Part shown: positions 35,801 through 45,300 of the stretch, piece by piece | Numbering within the stretch: the stretch's first letter is position 1 | Layout of the letters: each line of letters starts with the position of its first letter | Assembly: GCA_965232575.1 (NCBI GenBank) | Contig: CBDDPZ010000008.1 | Coordinates: forward strand, 496,001-560,000 | Reading direction: 5' to 3' | Length of the DNA: 64,000 nucleotides | From: Bin5 sp965232575 | GTDB lineage: Bacteria > Chloroflexota > Anaerolineae > Caldilineales > Caldilineaceae | Program-made: the position numbers and the translations under genes | Notes under the pieces: generated by a model | Told to the model about the DNA's origin: nothing | What the model saw: the letters and a program-made list of their open reading frames with translations, nothing else | Database searches by the model: none

Positions 35801-36190
35801 GGCGCGGGGCATTGCGCCGCCGGTATGCGCTTCAAACTCGGCGACGGTTTGCAGCCCCGGCAGCGCGGAAAGGTCCTGCGCCAGGTGCCAGAGCGTGATC
35901 AGCGTGTGGGTCTTGCCGCCGCCGTAGGTGACAGACAGCGAACGATAGGCCTTGTCGCTCTGCCCTGCCAGCCGCTGGGCCACATCGCGCGCCAGATCGC
36001 GCAGATTCAGGGTTGGAAAGGTCAGGGCAAAGAACTCCGCCGGGTCTTCGTAGACTTTGCGCTGCCCTCGCTGCAAGACGACGTCATACAGGTCGGCGGC
36101 GAATACGGCCAGCGACAGCTCGCCGCTCTTCAGATCATCGCGCAGGCTGACGACCTCGTGCCAGGGTGTCCAGGTACGTTTCTTGCTCAT
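32876..36190 (-). CDS. DUF499 ATPase (BrxC/PglY-like, antiphage)
   Basis: A 1104-residue P-loop protein starting MSKKRTWTPWHEVVSLRDDL. Walker A is SVTYGGGKTHTLITL near residue 95, Walker B is ATLVLLDEALMYLRAQ near residue 220, and a long C-terminal region of mixed helices and a winged-helix-like segment follows. This is the DUF499 family, which includes the BrxC/PglY ATPase of BREX systems. Length is slightly shorter than typical BrxC. ATG at 36190 fits; the 150 upstream in-frame codons are not plausible. It lies downstream of the methylase and helicase genes on the same strand, separated by the FRG gene and a plus-strand gene. The reading frame is fully open, unlike the methylase. Confidence 0.8.
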   Translation of the reverse strand: MSKKRTWTPWHEVVSLRDDLKSGELSLAVFAADLYDVVLQRGQRKVYEDPAEFFALTFPTLNLRDLARDVAQRLAGQSDKAYRSLSVTYGGGKTHTLITLWHLAQDLSALPGLQTVAEFEAHTGGAMPRARVAALCFDKIDLELGVETPAPDGSRRMLKHPWSILAYQLAGAEGLRMIHAEGKDEERDTPPAEPPIVALLSKPQEEGLATLVLLDEALMYLRAQVETDQAARGRMVAFFQYLTQAVVKVDRCAMVASLLASDPGKHDELGNEILREVSEVFGRQTEEDASPVSREDVSEVLRRRFFKPESIREQDLFRPHVTSVVASVAALDEQTKKGRQAAEDRYLRSYPFHPDVTEIFYTRWTQLPRFQRTRGILRTFAIALRDAEKWDTSPLVGPAVFLDALSATDLAEAASELASIASVEAGAGGHQAWRPIIQGELDKARRIQSEATGLNHREIEQAVISVFLSSQPIGQKAQTRELMTLLGTTNPDRIELEKALLHWTELSWFLDEAEVNTGGAGSVDAAQLPKAWRLGNRPNLRQMHDDACRNRVPDPLIEAKLIEAIEREKTLTSGASAAGARVHTLPRVPRDIQDDGEFHFAILGPQAASESGKPSAEARRFLNETTAADRPRVNRNAVVLAVPSKDGLEAVRLRVRERLGWLEVGNQLKGQSIDPIREQMLSTRTRDAGGRISEAIRQAYSIVVTVNESSEVHAFKIAIGSDPLFTTIKADRRARIQETAISAEAMMPGGPYDLWREDETARRVRDLVGAFAQNAKLPKMLRYREILDTIVQGIKAGIWVGRTMRPDKTFRTYWRTPVDDVALNDSSLEVMLPESATLSDIAPTLLRHGALPGLWPAAEITVHDAHHYFCGGHTVTVPMEGYDDIIPIPACDPSQVDEAISQAVAQGLIWMTNGPASILDEPVPAGILAPTAVLRPPPEPIAVSELMAEEIPDAWTDGETNALAVLTALSNRREVNLPWSTVKSALDEGIRARWLELSPQSAQWPSDLAGAQYVLLRKAEAQIGGVSEVVPYRTDGKLVAEAALEAGGIQDLAELMPEILKARGDTSLKFKVRIELGGEAEPDKEVVDKINVLLAEVSEGLQLS

Positions 36191-36396
36191 CTTGTCCTCT
36201 TTGCACACAACTGAATCTTCTGTAGCGGCCTGGGTGCGCAGGCCCATTGGCATCTGGGATTTGTCTAGGGTTCGTTGACCTTTGTCTGAACAGCGATTTC
36301 CGGGGGGCAAAGTGCGGCTAGTCCGCGAACGGCTGCGCACAAAAAACTCGATACGCCCTTGATGTTCTCCGCGTCCCTGTGGCGGCCCCTCTTTCC

Positions 36397-36425
36397 TTGT
36401 CGCACACGCCCGCAAGTAGTAGAAT
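36397..36425 (+). promoter_or_regulatory. Promoter of the small gene at 36462
   Basis: -35 TTGTCG (36397-36402), exactly 17 nt, -10 TAGAAT (36420-36425). The ATG is at 36462 with GGGGGA just before it. Confidence 0.6.
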
Positions 36426-36461
36426 GCCCCATGTACAGAAGCACGCCTTGAAGGGGGACGC

Positions 36462-36995
36462 ATGAGGAACACAGAGACTACGGCGCCCGTCCAGGGTAGG
36501 GAAACCACCATGCCCCCGCGCCGGCCTCGCGAAGAGACTGCCCGCTTGGGCGACGAGATATATGAGCGGGACATCCGTCCGCAGGTCGAGGCGGACCACC
36601 ACGGGGAATATGTCGCCATCGACGTTGACAGCGGAAGTTGGGCCATCTCCGACGACCTTCGGGCGGCAGCGAAGCGTCTGCGGACGCAGCGCCCTGGCGC
36701 TATTGACGTCTGGCTGCTCCGGGTTGGATACCGAGCACTGCATCACTTTGGGGGACGACAGGCGGCAACAGCGGCGCATCATCATTGTCCTGCAGCCGTC
36801 GTATCTTCGGCCATTTCGCCGAGCTGCCGATACGATACGTTGTTCGTTCGTGGTCCGAAATTCGTCTCCACTTGTTCTTTCCGATCCCCGTTCGATAGGT
36901 TACCGGTCACTTGTCGACACCACTTCCACGATGCCCAGCCTGATACAATCGAAGTCCAACTCGGAGACGAGCTCAGGCGTCAAGTGAAATCGTAG
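36462..36995 (+). CDS. Small hypothetical protein, C-terminus probably out of frame
   Basis: Starts MRNTETTAPVQGRETTMPPR and contains LGDEIYERDIRPQVEADHHG, VAIDVDSGSWAISDDLRAA and WLLRVGYRALHHFGGR by residue 103. That first block looks like a complete small conserved protein of unknown role of about 105 residues. The remaining 70 residues are His/Cys/Arg-rich and unlike it, so I suspect a late frameshift and loss of the normal stop. It is expressed on the plus strand from its own promoter, inside a minus-strand defence operon. Confidence 0.55.
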   Translation: MRNTETTAPVQGRETTMPPRRPREETARLGDEIYERDIRPQVEADHHGEYVAIDVDSGSWAISDDLRAAAKRLRTQRPGAIDVWLLRVGYRALHHFGGRQAATAAHHHCPAAVVSSAISPSCRYDTLFVRGPKFVSTCSFRSPFDRLPVTCRHHFHDAQPDTIEVQLGDELRRQVKS

Positions 36996-37183
36996 CCGCC
37001 CGACCTCTTTGATCTGGGCATGCGTTGCCGGAAACTCTCTACCGCCTGCGCGTCTGCCATCTTCGCCATACACGTAAGCAGCATCCGATATTGCGGGTAC
37101 ATCAGATCGAGCAGCCCGCTCTTTTCCAATTCCTCGGTTACGTTTTTGCTGTGTTCAACCATTCCTGCTTTCCAAAAAGACAC
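36980..37183 (-). CDS. Small hypothetical protein
   Basis: Up to 67 residues, containing EHSKNVTEELEKSGLLDLMY and AKMADAQAVESFRQRMPRSK. It is largely helical and basic at the end. The start is uncertain (GTG at 37183 or ATG at 37162), and neither has a well-placed RBS. The stop overlaps the tail of the plus-strand gene. Could be a real small gene or chance. Confidence 0.3.
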   Translation of the reverse strand: MSFWKAGMVEHSKNVTEELEKSGLLDLMYPQYRMLLTCMAKMADAQAVESFRQRMPRSKRSGGYDFT

Positions 37184-37237
37184 AGCCCAGTGAGGGCGCC
37201 AGCCGGGGGAAACCGCGCAACCGCGTGTCCAATCAAC

Positions 37238-38407
37238 TTATTTGATCAAGTCGAACTCTTTGCGGATCTTTTCCCATGAGTTCATACAATCCTCTTTCAA
37301 GTCTTCCCCCAATTCACCCTCCAATTGTTTCCACGATCCGTCATGCTCACGCTCCAGATATACCATCAACTTATTCTTCAATTCTTTTTGTTCCTCCTTC
37401 TGCTCACTTGTCAAACCTCCGTCAATATACTGACGACAACCCAGTGCCTCTCTCCTAAAAGAATGCTGCAATTTTATGTGCAAACTGATTCCACAATTCA
37501 TTATATTTCTCCAGTGAATAATTGAATCCATATCTGAATTCTCTTAAAAGCAATTGTGTTCTTGCAACTCTACAGTCGTGGTATGCCTTGTAAAATTGCT
37601 GGATTATACTCAGTCGTTTTTTCGTACCACTCTATTGCACGTTCGAATCTTTTTTGCTGGTGAAAACTTTTACCCAAAGAATAAAGTTTCTCCGTCGTGA
37701 GAGAATATGGTCTATTGTGAGAATTGTAGCGGGCAAACCCGTCGAGATCATCAAAAAGGGATTGTTCTCCGATAGCCAAACGATTTTTTCAATGTCTCTC
37801 TGATGTTCTCCTTTTTATTTGCTTCTATCTCAATTTCTTTGTAATCAACACCCCTCTTATCTATTCCTCCTGTTCCAAATACGAAAGTGGATTGTTGAAA
37901 GACAATGCGATTGTTAATGCTGTCGGGCTTCCATTTGCACAATCTTCCCTGATCAAGGAATGATTCAATTGGCTTGTTAATATCCTCATAGGATATGGTA
38001 AAAAAATCAGTGGTGTCACCTGTTTCCACCGCGACAACTTTCCCATCATGGCTGGGACATTCATAGCATGCGAACCAAAGAGCAATCATGGCATTCTCGC
38101 TAAAATCAATCAGGCAGGTTGCCGCGCCATAATGTTGCAATTCTGCCAGCATCTCTAAATCAGCGAGGTTCTTGCCCTGCCTCTCCCGAAAGGCACGTAA
38201 GCTTGCATCATTCAATAGTTCAGCGGTATAGCCATGAATCATGGAGTCACTCGTGAACGATGATTCATTTTCCGATTTTTCTATTCTCCGATACGCTGAT
38301 GACGACACATCCCAGTCTGCCTTAGCCAGACCGCGATAGAGCATCATCTCCCCTTGCAAATCTTCTGTCCACTCGATAAATTCCTCGACGGATCTTATTT
38401 TTTGCAT
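37238..38407 (-). pseudogene. FRG-domain plus TPR protein, three one-base insertions
   Basis: From ATG 38407: MQKIRSVEEFIEWTED, then MMLYRGLAKADWDVSSSAYR (the F/Y-R-G motif that names FRG domains), and LQHYGAATCLIDFSENAMIA (L-Q-H-x-G-x-x-T-x-L-x-D). One extra base in a T6 run at 37784-37789 shifts to LAIGEQSLFDDLDGFARYNS and a TPR unit (LYSLGKSFHQQKRFERAIEW). A second extra base at about 37590 leads to KAYHDCRVARTQLLLREF, and a third in an A4 run at about 37457 to RREALGCRQYIDGGLTSEQ and the stop at 37238. The three insertions add up to three and restore the frame; intact length would be about 388 residues. Composition is clearly more AT-rich than either side. Confidence 0.75.
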
Positions 38408-38570
38408 TTGTCCCCTCCCCTGACTATTTTCAAACAGGCCCTAATAAAGATCGATAGCTGCAACGAGGATTTCAAAGTGCATCAGATCACCTCGCGTCAA
38501 GATAGTCGCTGTACCAGAAGCCGCCCAGCGGCAACCCCTGTGCTGTGAACGCCCAGTCGTCATGCCGGAT

Positions 38571-41500
38571 CTATCCAAAAACAAACTGGCCCTGGCGCGT
38601 CGGGATCACATGATCTCGGGCCTCAACATGGTTGCTGAGCGCCTCCAGGACCGAGCGCTCTTCCGAACCGGCCTCGGCCAGCTCGATCAAGGCCTGCAGG
38701 ATCTGCGCAAACAGCGCGTTGCGCTGCAGCCCGCGTTCGTCAATGTAACCGTTCACCTTGCCCTGATCGCCGCCGCGCCAGAGCTGCATCAGCTTGTGCG
38801 CCTGGTCGATCAGCGGCACGGGACGCCCGCCCGCGCCTTCAACTCCCAGATTGCGGCCCGTGCGCCGGTTCCAGGGCTTCAGCTTGACCTTGGCGCCGCC
38901 CCCGCCGCCGGTCTCTTCCTCCTCGCCGCCGTCCTGCTCAACCGCTTCGCCGGCGCCGCGCTTTCTGCCCTGCGCCAGCAGGTCGTGCTGGTTCACCAGC
39001 GCCGCGTCGGAAAGGTTGCAGGAGAGCGCGTAGAGAATGCAGCCGCCGACCGGCGCGTCGTCCATGCCGAAATCGTGGCGGTGCAGCAGGTAATAGGTGG
39101 TGACGTCGTCCAGCCCCGTCACCGCCTCCTCGCCGTCCTGCGACAGCACGCGGCCGACCACGAAGTCGACGACCATGCGCCGCACCTCGCGCAGAAACTC
39201 GGATACGCTCATCAGCTGGTTAGGATCGTTGGCCTTCTTGACCGCCGGGTATTTGCTGAACGCCTCCAGCGCCGGCCCGGTCGCCGCCCACACGAAGTCC
39301 GGCCCGCGAATGCCGGCGTCCCAGAAGTCGCGCAGCTGCTGGGTTATGTTCTCCCGCATCTCCTGCAGCACGCTGCTGTCCCAGCCGGGACGGGCTGGCG
39401 CTTCTTACAGACTAACCAGATCGATGAAGCAAGCGCTGCTGATGTCTGGGCGCGCATGCGAGCAGCCTGTTCAGTTTGAACGGGCCAGCTTCCATCCACG
39501 ACAAACCCGGCTCGAATGACAGCGGCCACCAGCGTCTCCCAAGCGTCAGGTTTCTTGTTGGCAAACACGATTACCAGCCGCCCGTTGTCGTTCAGGCTCT
39601 CCGAACAACGCCGGAACGCCTTGGCCAGTTGCCCTGTTCGTAGCTCTCCTTCGATGCAAAGCGATCGCCATTGAACCTGCTGGCATCATCAACCAACTCT
39701 CCGTCAGATAGGTCGTTGTCCCACTTGGGGCCAAGGAAACCAGAAAATGCATTGCTGAACTCGCTGGAGGAGTTGCCTACAGTTCTCTTGCCCCAAATAT
39801 AGAAATAGTCCATGAGATCCGAATATGGAATTGCATCATAGTAAGGAGGATCGGTCATAATTACATCGTATTTTTCCAAGAATTTTGTAGACGATGCACT
39901 CCCAATAGCTGTTGTGGGAACAGGAGCAAAGTGATTTGTCGCTCTTGTCGCTGTTTCCAGCGCCTTACAGACTGCGTCAAGGCACATCTCCCATCCTCCG
40001 CGTACGGCGTTTGAAGGAACGGCTTCGCAATAGTCCCAGGACATGGGCAACGCATACCGAACAAACACATTTCGGATAGCCTCAACGCTTGTGATCCATG
40101 CCAATAGCGTGGCGTTGAAGTCAAGCATCCGGTCAAAGGCGCAAGTGAGAATACAGAAAATTGCTTGTTGCCAGTCCTGTCCATCAGAATGCTGTTGTAA
40201 AGAATCTCCGGCATCGCGTATCGTTCGAACGAACTCTCCCAGTGCCAGGAGCTGCCGATTCGTAAACAGCTTGCGCCACGTGTCAAATCCGTAGAGTGGG
40301 ACACGTATTCCAGGAGCTTCTTTGCTTGGCAGCGGTTCTTCCGGCAGCCCAAACGGAATCTCAGCGTACAACGCCTCCAGTTTCTCCTCCGTCACTTCCG
40401 CCACCGACCGTTCATGCTCTGTCGGCAGCCGGTACTCCTTTCCCGCCTGCCCATCCACCACAACCGCGGTCATCACCGCGCCCAGTCGCCCCGCCTGACC
40501 CTCCAGGCGGATATCCTCCATCGTCATAATCACACCGCAGCAGGGGCAGGTAGCGCCGGTACGCGACATCGTGCCCGCGCCGGCGCGCCTGTCATGTTCC
40601 CTCCTCTGCGCCGCGTTGCCGCCGACGCGCGGCGCGTCCGGCTCCACCCCAAAGACGACGCCGGTTCCGCCGCCGTCCGGCTCCATCGTCAGCAGCACCC
40701 GCTTGCGCTCCTTCTTGCACAGCCAGCGCGTCTTGAGCAGGGGCAGCGTGGCGCGGCACTGCTTGCAGCGTACGGTGCGCGCCCACAGATAGGCGACCGT
40801 CGGCTTGGCGATCCAGCGCGGGTTGCGCGGGTCCTTGAGATAGCCCGCGTCGAAAGCAGCGTTGAGCGGATCGATTTGCGCTACGCCCTCTGTGTCGATC
40901 TCCAGCAGTCCTGCATAGGAGGCGGTCCAGCTTCTTCGCTGTCGGACGCCAGCGGCGCGAATTCAGCGTAGGTCGGGTAGTAGGATGCCAGCTGCTTGCG
41001 CGCCCTGGCCAGAACCCAGCGCCCCCAGGCCCGCACCTGCCACGCGAGATCGGCCTCGAAGATCGGGTCCTCCTGGCTCAAATAGCTCAGCTGCGTCTCA
41101 CCCGCCCCATGTCCGAGCCGCTCCAGCATGGTTCGCAGTGACGCGCCCTTGAATCCCTTAACCTTGAGGAAACTCTCCATGAACTCGCCGTCGCGCAGCG
41201 CAAACGCCGGCAGCGGCCGCGTCTGCCCGGCCAGTTTTTGGGGATATTCAAGCGTGCATTTGAGGATGAACCAGGCGACCGGGTTGATGTCCATGGCCGT
41301 AACTTCACAGCCCAAACGCATCGCCTCAAGCGGGATCGCGCCGCCCCCCGCGAACGGGTCCAGCACCTTGGGCGCGCGCCCCCCGTAGGCCTTGCGGATC
41401 TCATCGCGGAACCACTGCAAATCAGGGCCGTTCTCCCGTCCCCAGTGAAGAATGCCGCCGACCGTCTCCTCCTTTCACCTTCTCAACCTGGCGCCCGCTC

Positions 41501-41751
41501 ACCCGCCGCCGCTCGATCTTCTCAACCACGCGCCCCGCCATCCGCGCCAGGATCGCCTTGCGCTTCTCCGCGTCGCCCGGGTCCGGCAGCAGCGTCGCGA
41601 TCAGCGCCGCGCGCGACGCGGCCAGCGGCCTACGCGCCGGCCAGATGTGCAGCGTAGAGATATGCCCATGCCGCACGTTCTTTTCATGCACAGAGTCAAG
41701 CGAGGTCTGTTTCAGTGGAAAGGCGACTTCGATCAGGCGTTTGTCTGTCAT
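38571..41751 (-). pseudogene. DUF1156 adenine-specific DNA methylase, four frameshifts
   Basis: Start MTDKRLIEVAFPLKQTSLDS at 41751 is the family N-terminus. Successive segments lie in different frames: DUF1156 region to VEKVK (one extra base at about 41472), LHWGRENGPDLQWF then DPFAGGGAIPLEAMRLG (SAM motif I), WARTVRCKQCRATLP with a Zn-ribbon after a missing base at about 40921, MTDPPYYDAIPYSDLMDYF (catalytic D-P-P-Y), QLAKAFRRCSESLND after a missing base at about 39632, and LQEMRENITQQLRDFWDAG after a missing base at about 39395, ending at 38571. Rejoined length is about 1060 residues. It is the modification partner of the DUF499 ATPase and helicase and is dead as read. Confidence 0.8.
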
Positions 41752-41832
41752 CGGGCCGGCATTCCTGGTTGTATGGGTATTGGCTCTATTTTGATACAGC
41801 TTGTGCAATTGCGTTTGCCATCGGATAAAGCC

Positions 41833-42318
41833 TCAACTATCGCATGCCGGCAGAAGAGCGCTTCGTGCTCTGCTTAGAGCCGGCCGCATCCGACTAGATG
41901 CACCTAATTTTTCCCGTCTTGTGGTCCAAAGATCGGGGCTCACCATACTGGCTTCCCCTTTGAGTCGCGTCGTCGGCAATCTCTTGAGTGTCTGATTACG
42001 CGGATCGACTTCTATACCCACCGATTCCAGCGCGGTCACGCCCAGCAGCGGCTCCGCGCCTTCCGCGCCAAACACAATCGTCCCACCGACGATTTCGCCC
42101 ATAAACTCTATGTCCGCAGTCGTGATGTCGAGCCGGATTTCGCTGCCGTCTGCCAGCCCGTATACACGCTGCCCCTTGGGCCTGAGACCGATGGCCTCCA
42201 ATTGCGGCCTGGGAACCAGCGAATCGATCGCGCCGGTATCGACGAGGAATAGCCCTTCCCATGTTCTGCCCGGCTCGGCCGGATTGCGAATGAGAACCGT
42301 CACCTGTGTTATCCCCAC
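41833..42318 (-). CDS. Clan AA (retropepsin-like) aspartic protease-like protein
   Basis: A 161-residue protein. GLFLVDTGAIDSLVPRPQLE carries the D-T-G-A catalytic triad near residue 25, and GLRPKGQRVYGLADGSEIRL with IVFGAEGAEPLLGVTALES is the rest of the single-domain retropepsin fold (two would form a dimeric active site). The family normally ends near TLKRLPTT; here a further 45 basic residues follow and look like read-through. GTG at 42318 has GGAGG 7 nt upstream. It lies 22 nt after the helicase stop, so probably cotranscribed; whether it belongs functionally to the defence set is unknown. Confidence 0.75.
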   Translation of the reverse strand: MGITQVTVLIRNPAEPGRTWEGLFLVDTGAIDSLVPRPQLEAIGLRPKGQRVYGLADGSEIRLDITTADIEFMGEIVGGTIVFGAEGAEPLLGVTALESVGIEVDPRNQTLKRLPTTRLKGEASMVSPDLWTTRREKLGASSRMRPALSRARSALLPACDS

Positions 42319-42340
42319 TTGTTTGCCTCCCTTTAGTTTG

Positions 42341-45300
42341 CTATTCCGCAGCCGCATAGAGAGACTCGGCGTTGACGGTATAGGAATCAGACGTGCGGCT
42401 ATTGGCCAACAGCTTACCAAACGGGTCGCGCACGCGCACAAGCCGCGGGTGCGGCGTGGCGCAGTCAAAAACGACGTACAGCCAGTAGTCGCAGCGTAGA
42501 TTGCAGGCCGCGGCCCATTCGTTGTCGGTGATCTCAACCGCGCCGGCGCGGGCACGGCCCTTGACCTCGATGTTGCGGCCCGTGCCCCCAAGACCCACGG
42601 ACAGGATGTCAAACCCCGGCCAGTCGGGCAGACCGGCGCGGCGCGCCGTCTCCGGCCGCGAAACATCCCGGACGCGCGCGCCGCGGCTCTCCTCAAAGGA
42701 AGTTGCCACCTCCATCGCCACCCTTTCCACCTGCACGTCGAACTGCTCGACGATCTCCGGATCGCGTGCCGGCACGACCAGCGCGTGGGCGAGAAATTCA
42801 AACTCCCCGGCGCGCACGTTGTCGGCCTCCGCATCGAGTTCGGCCAGGCGCCGGCTGCGGATCGCGTTGAGGCTGCGCTGACGCGCCTTGACCTCCTCCA
42901 GCTCCCGCCGGGCGCCGGCGTCACCGTCGCGGGCGCCAGCCAGAAGATTGTTGCGCCGCGCGGCCAGCTCCGCCTCCTGAAAGCGATAGCCGCGGCTGAC
43001 GTGCTCCCGCCGCGAAGGCAGGTCGGCAACGATGCGCTGACGCTGGGCCTGCACGAGTTGCCCGCACACCGCGTCGCGGGCGAACGCCTCCGCATCCGCG
43101 ACCAGCTTGCTGGCCAAAATGGCCAGCCGCTCCCGGCCTGGCGCGAAACCCGGCGCGCCCTTGAGCAGAAGAAGCCGCTCCACCGGCCACGCTTCAACAG
43201 CGCCGTCCGCATTCTGGCGCAGCCCCACCAGCCGCATCTCCAGCAACCTGGCGTCAGGCGCGGTCGCGCCCTCCGCCCCTGGCTGCGCCGCCTGTTCCAC
43301 TGAGGCCAGCGCGACATGGAAGAGGTAGGGCTCATCGGCGTCGGGATCGACAAAGACCGCCCCCCGCAAACCGTCATCGCTGTACCGAAGGATGATCTCG
43401 TTCGCCAGCCGGTCGAAGACCGGTTCACCCGGATGCATCCAGACCGCGTCAGGGCCGGGTTGTGGCCTGTGAACGGTCAGGCGGTTGCGAACTTTGTTGG
43501 GATAGGATTCGAGCGCTGTGAGCAGGGGGTCGAGGGCACGGGGTCGGGCCGCCACCAGCGCAAATTCGCAGTCCCCTTCGATGCGCAGGTCGAGCAGCGG
43601 CGCGGCCCTCTCGACAAAGCGACGGACATAGCCGGGAATGAGACGCCGGTAATGCTCCCGCTCAGCCGCCTGCCGCAGCTGGGGCAGCGCGCGGCGCACT
43701 TCGCCCCCTTCCCCGTAGAGCGAGCGCGCCTTATTTTCGAGGGCCGCGACCTGTTCACGCGTCAGGCTCCCTTCGATGCGGCGGATGGCTTCTTTCTCAT
43801 CCCCGGCGGCTGCCTGCGCGAGATAGTCCCGCATCGACACGCCCTGGAACAGACGCCCGATTACGTCGAAGACCTTGTCCGACCCCAGCTGGCGCCGGAT
43901 CGTCTCCAGCTTCTCCAGCAGCGTCCTCATCACCCTGCCCTCCCGGGTTGCGCCGGCCACCAGATTGACGATGACGACCGGATCGCGCTGCTGCCCGTAA
44001 CGGTGAATGCGCCCCATGCGCTGTTCCAGGCGGGCGGGGTTCCAGGGAATGTCGTAGTTGACCATCAGCCAGCAGAACTGGAGATTGATGCCTTCGCCGG
44101 CCGCGTCGGTGGCGACGAGATAGTCGGCGCCGCCTTCAACTGCGGGCTTGCGGAAGAAATCCACCTGCCTCTCCCGCTCCTGGTAGGGCATGCCGCCGTG
44201 AATGAGGGCGATCCTGCCGGTGAAGCCGAGGCCCTCGAGTCTGCGAATCAGGAAGTCGGCCGTGTCGCGATGCTCGGTGAATATGATCAGCTTTTCGCCG
44301 GCATATTCAGAGTCGCTCAGGACGCTTTGCAGCTTTTCGAACTTGGACTCCTCTCCGGCTTCGTAAAGGGTGCGCGCTTTGTCCAGCAATTCTGCGACTT
44401 TGCCAAGCTCTTCCTCCAGTCCGGACAGGCTGACGGCTGCGGTTGCGCCCAGCGCTTTCTCTTCAAACGCCTCCTGGTCCGCGCCCCCGTCTTCACCGGC
44501 AGCCGATTCGTCGAACGTCCTGGTATCGAAAATGTCTTCAAGGCCCTCAAGGCGGCTCTGCCGGGTAGCCATCTGCCGCTCGTTCAGGCGACCGCTCCTG
44601 ATGTCATCGATCAGGCCCTCCAGTTTCTCTTTGCGCCTTTCGAACGAGCGCATGAGGGCGTAGGTAGAGCTTGCGAGTCTGCGCTGAAACACGCTCATCG
44701 CGAGACGGGCCGCGGACCTGTTCAGATGTTGGGCCCGGTTGTAGAAGTTGGCGATGTAGTCCGTCGTTTCGTCGTACAGTTCCTGTTCGCTACCCGGGCC
44801 TTGCGCAAGGTCGTAGCTCAGCGTGTCGCACTTTCTCTGTGGGTAGAGCGGCTTTTCATCAAAGCGCACCAGTTCCTCTTTGGTGCGGCGGATAAAGTGC
44901 CTGCGCCGCGACTCTCTGGGAAAGTCGACGAAGGCGTCATAGGTCGATAGCGTATCCGGCAGCAACAGGCGCCACAGGAAAAAATAGGGGCGCTCCTTGC
45001 CCATGTGGGGGGTCGCGGTGAGCAGCAGCAGATGGTAGGCCGACCAGGGCAACCGCCAGCGTTCGCCGTCGGTCTCGGCTCCGGCGACGGCCTCGGCCAG
45101 CCGGTAGCGGTCTGTTTTGCGCACGCGCAGGTCCGGTTCGAGATCCGCCGACAGTTTGTGGGCCTCGTCGAAGACGACCAGATCATAGGGCGCCGTCTCC
45201 GGGTCCTTGAGGCGGGCGAACATACGCGCCCCGGCCAACGTGTCAAGGCTGACGATCAGGCGGTCGCTGTCGGGGCCGGCGAAGGGGTTGCCGGCGCGAG

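Noticed and set aside
38408..38570. Start of another gene after the methylase (minus-strand MHFEILV with AGGTG upstream)
   Set aside because: Only 13 codons before a stop. It recalls the start of small TOPRIM-like defence proteins but is too short to support as a gene.
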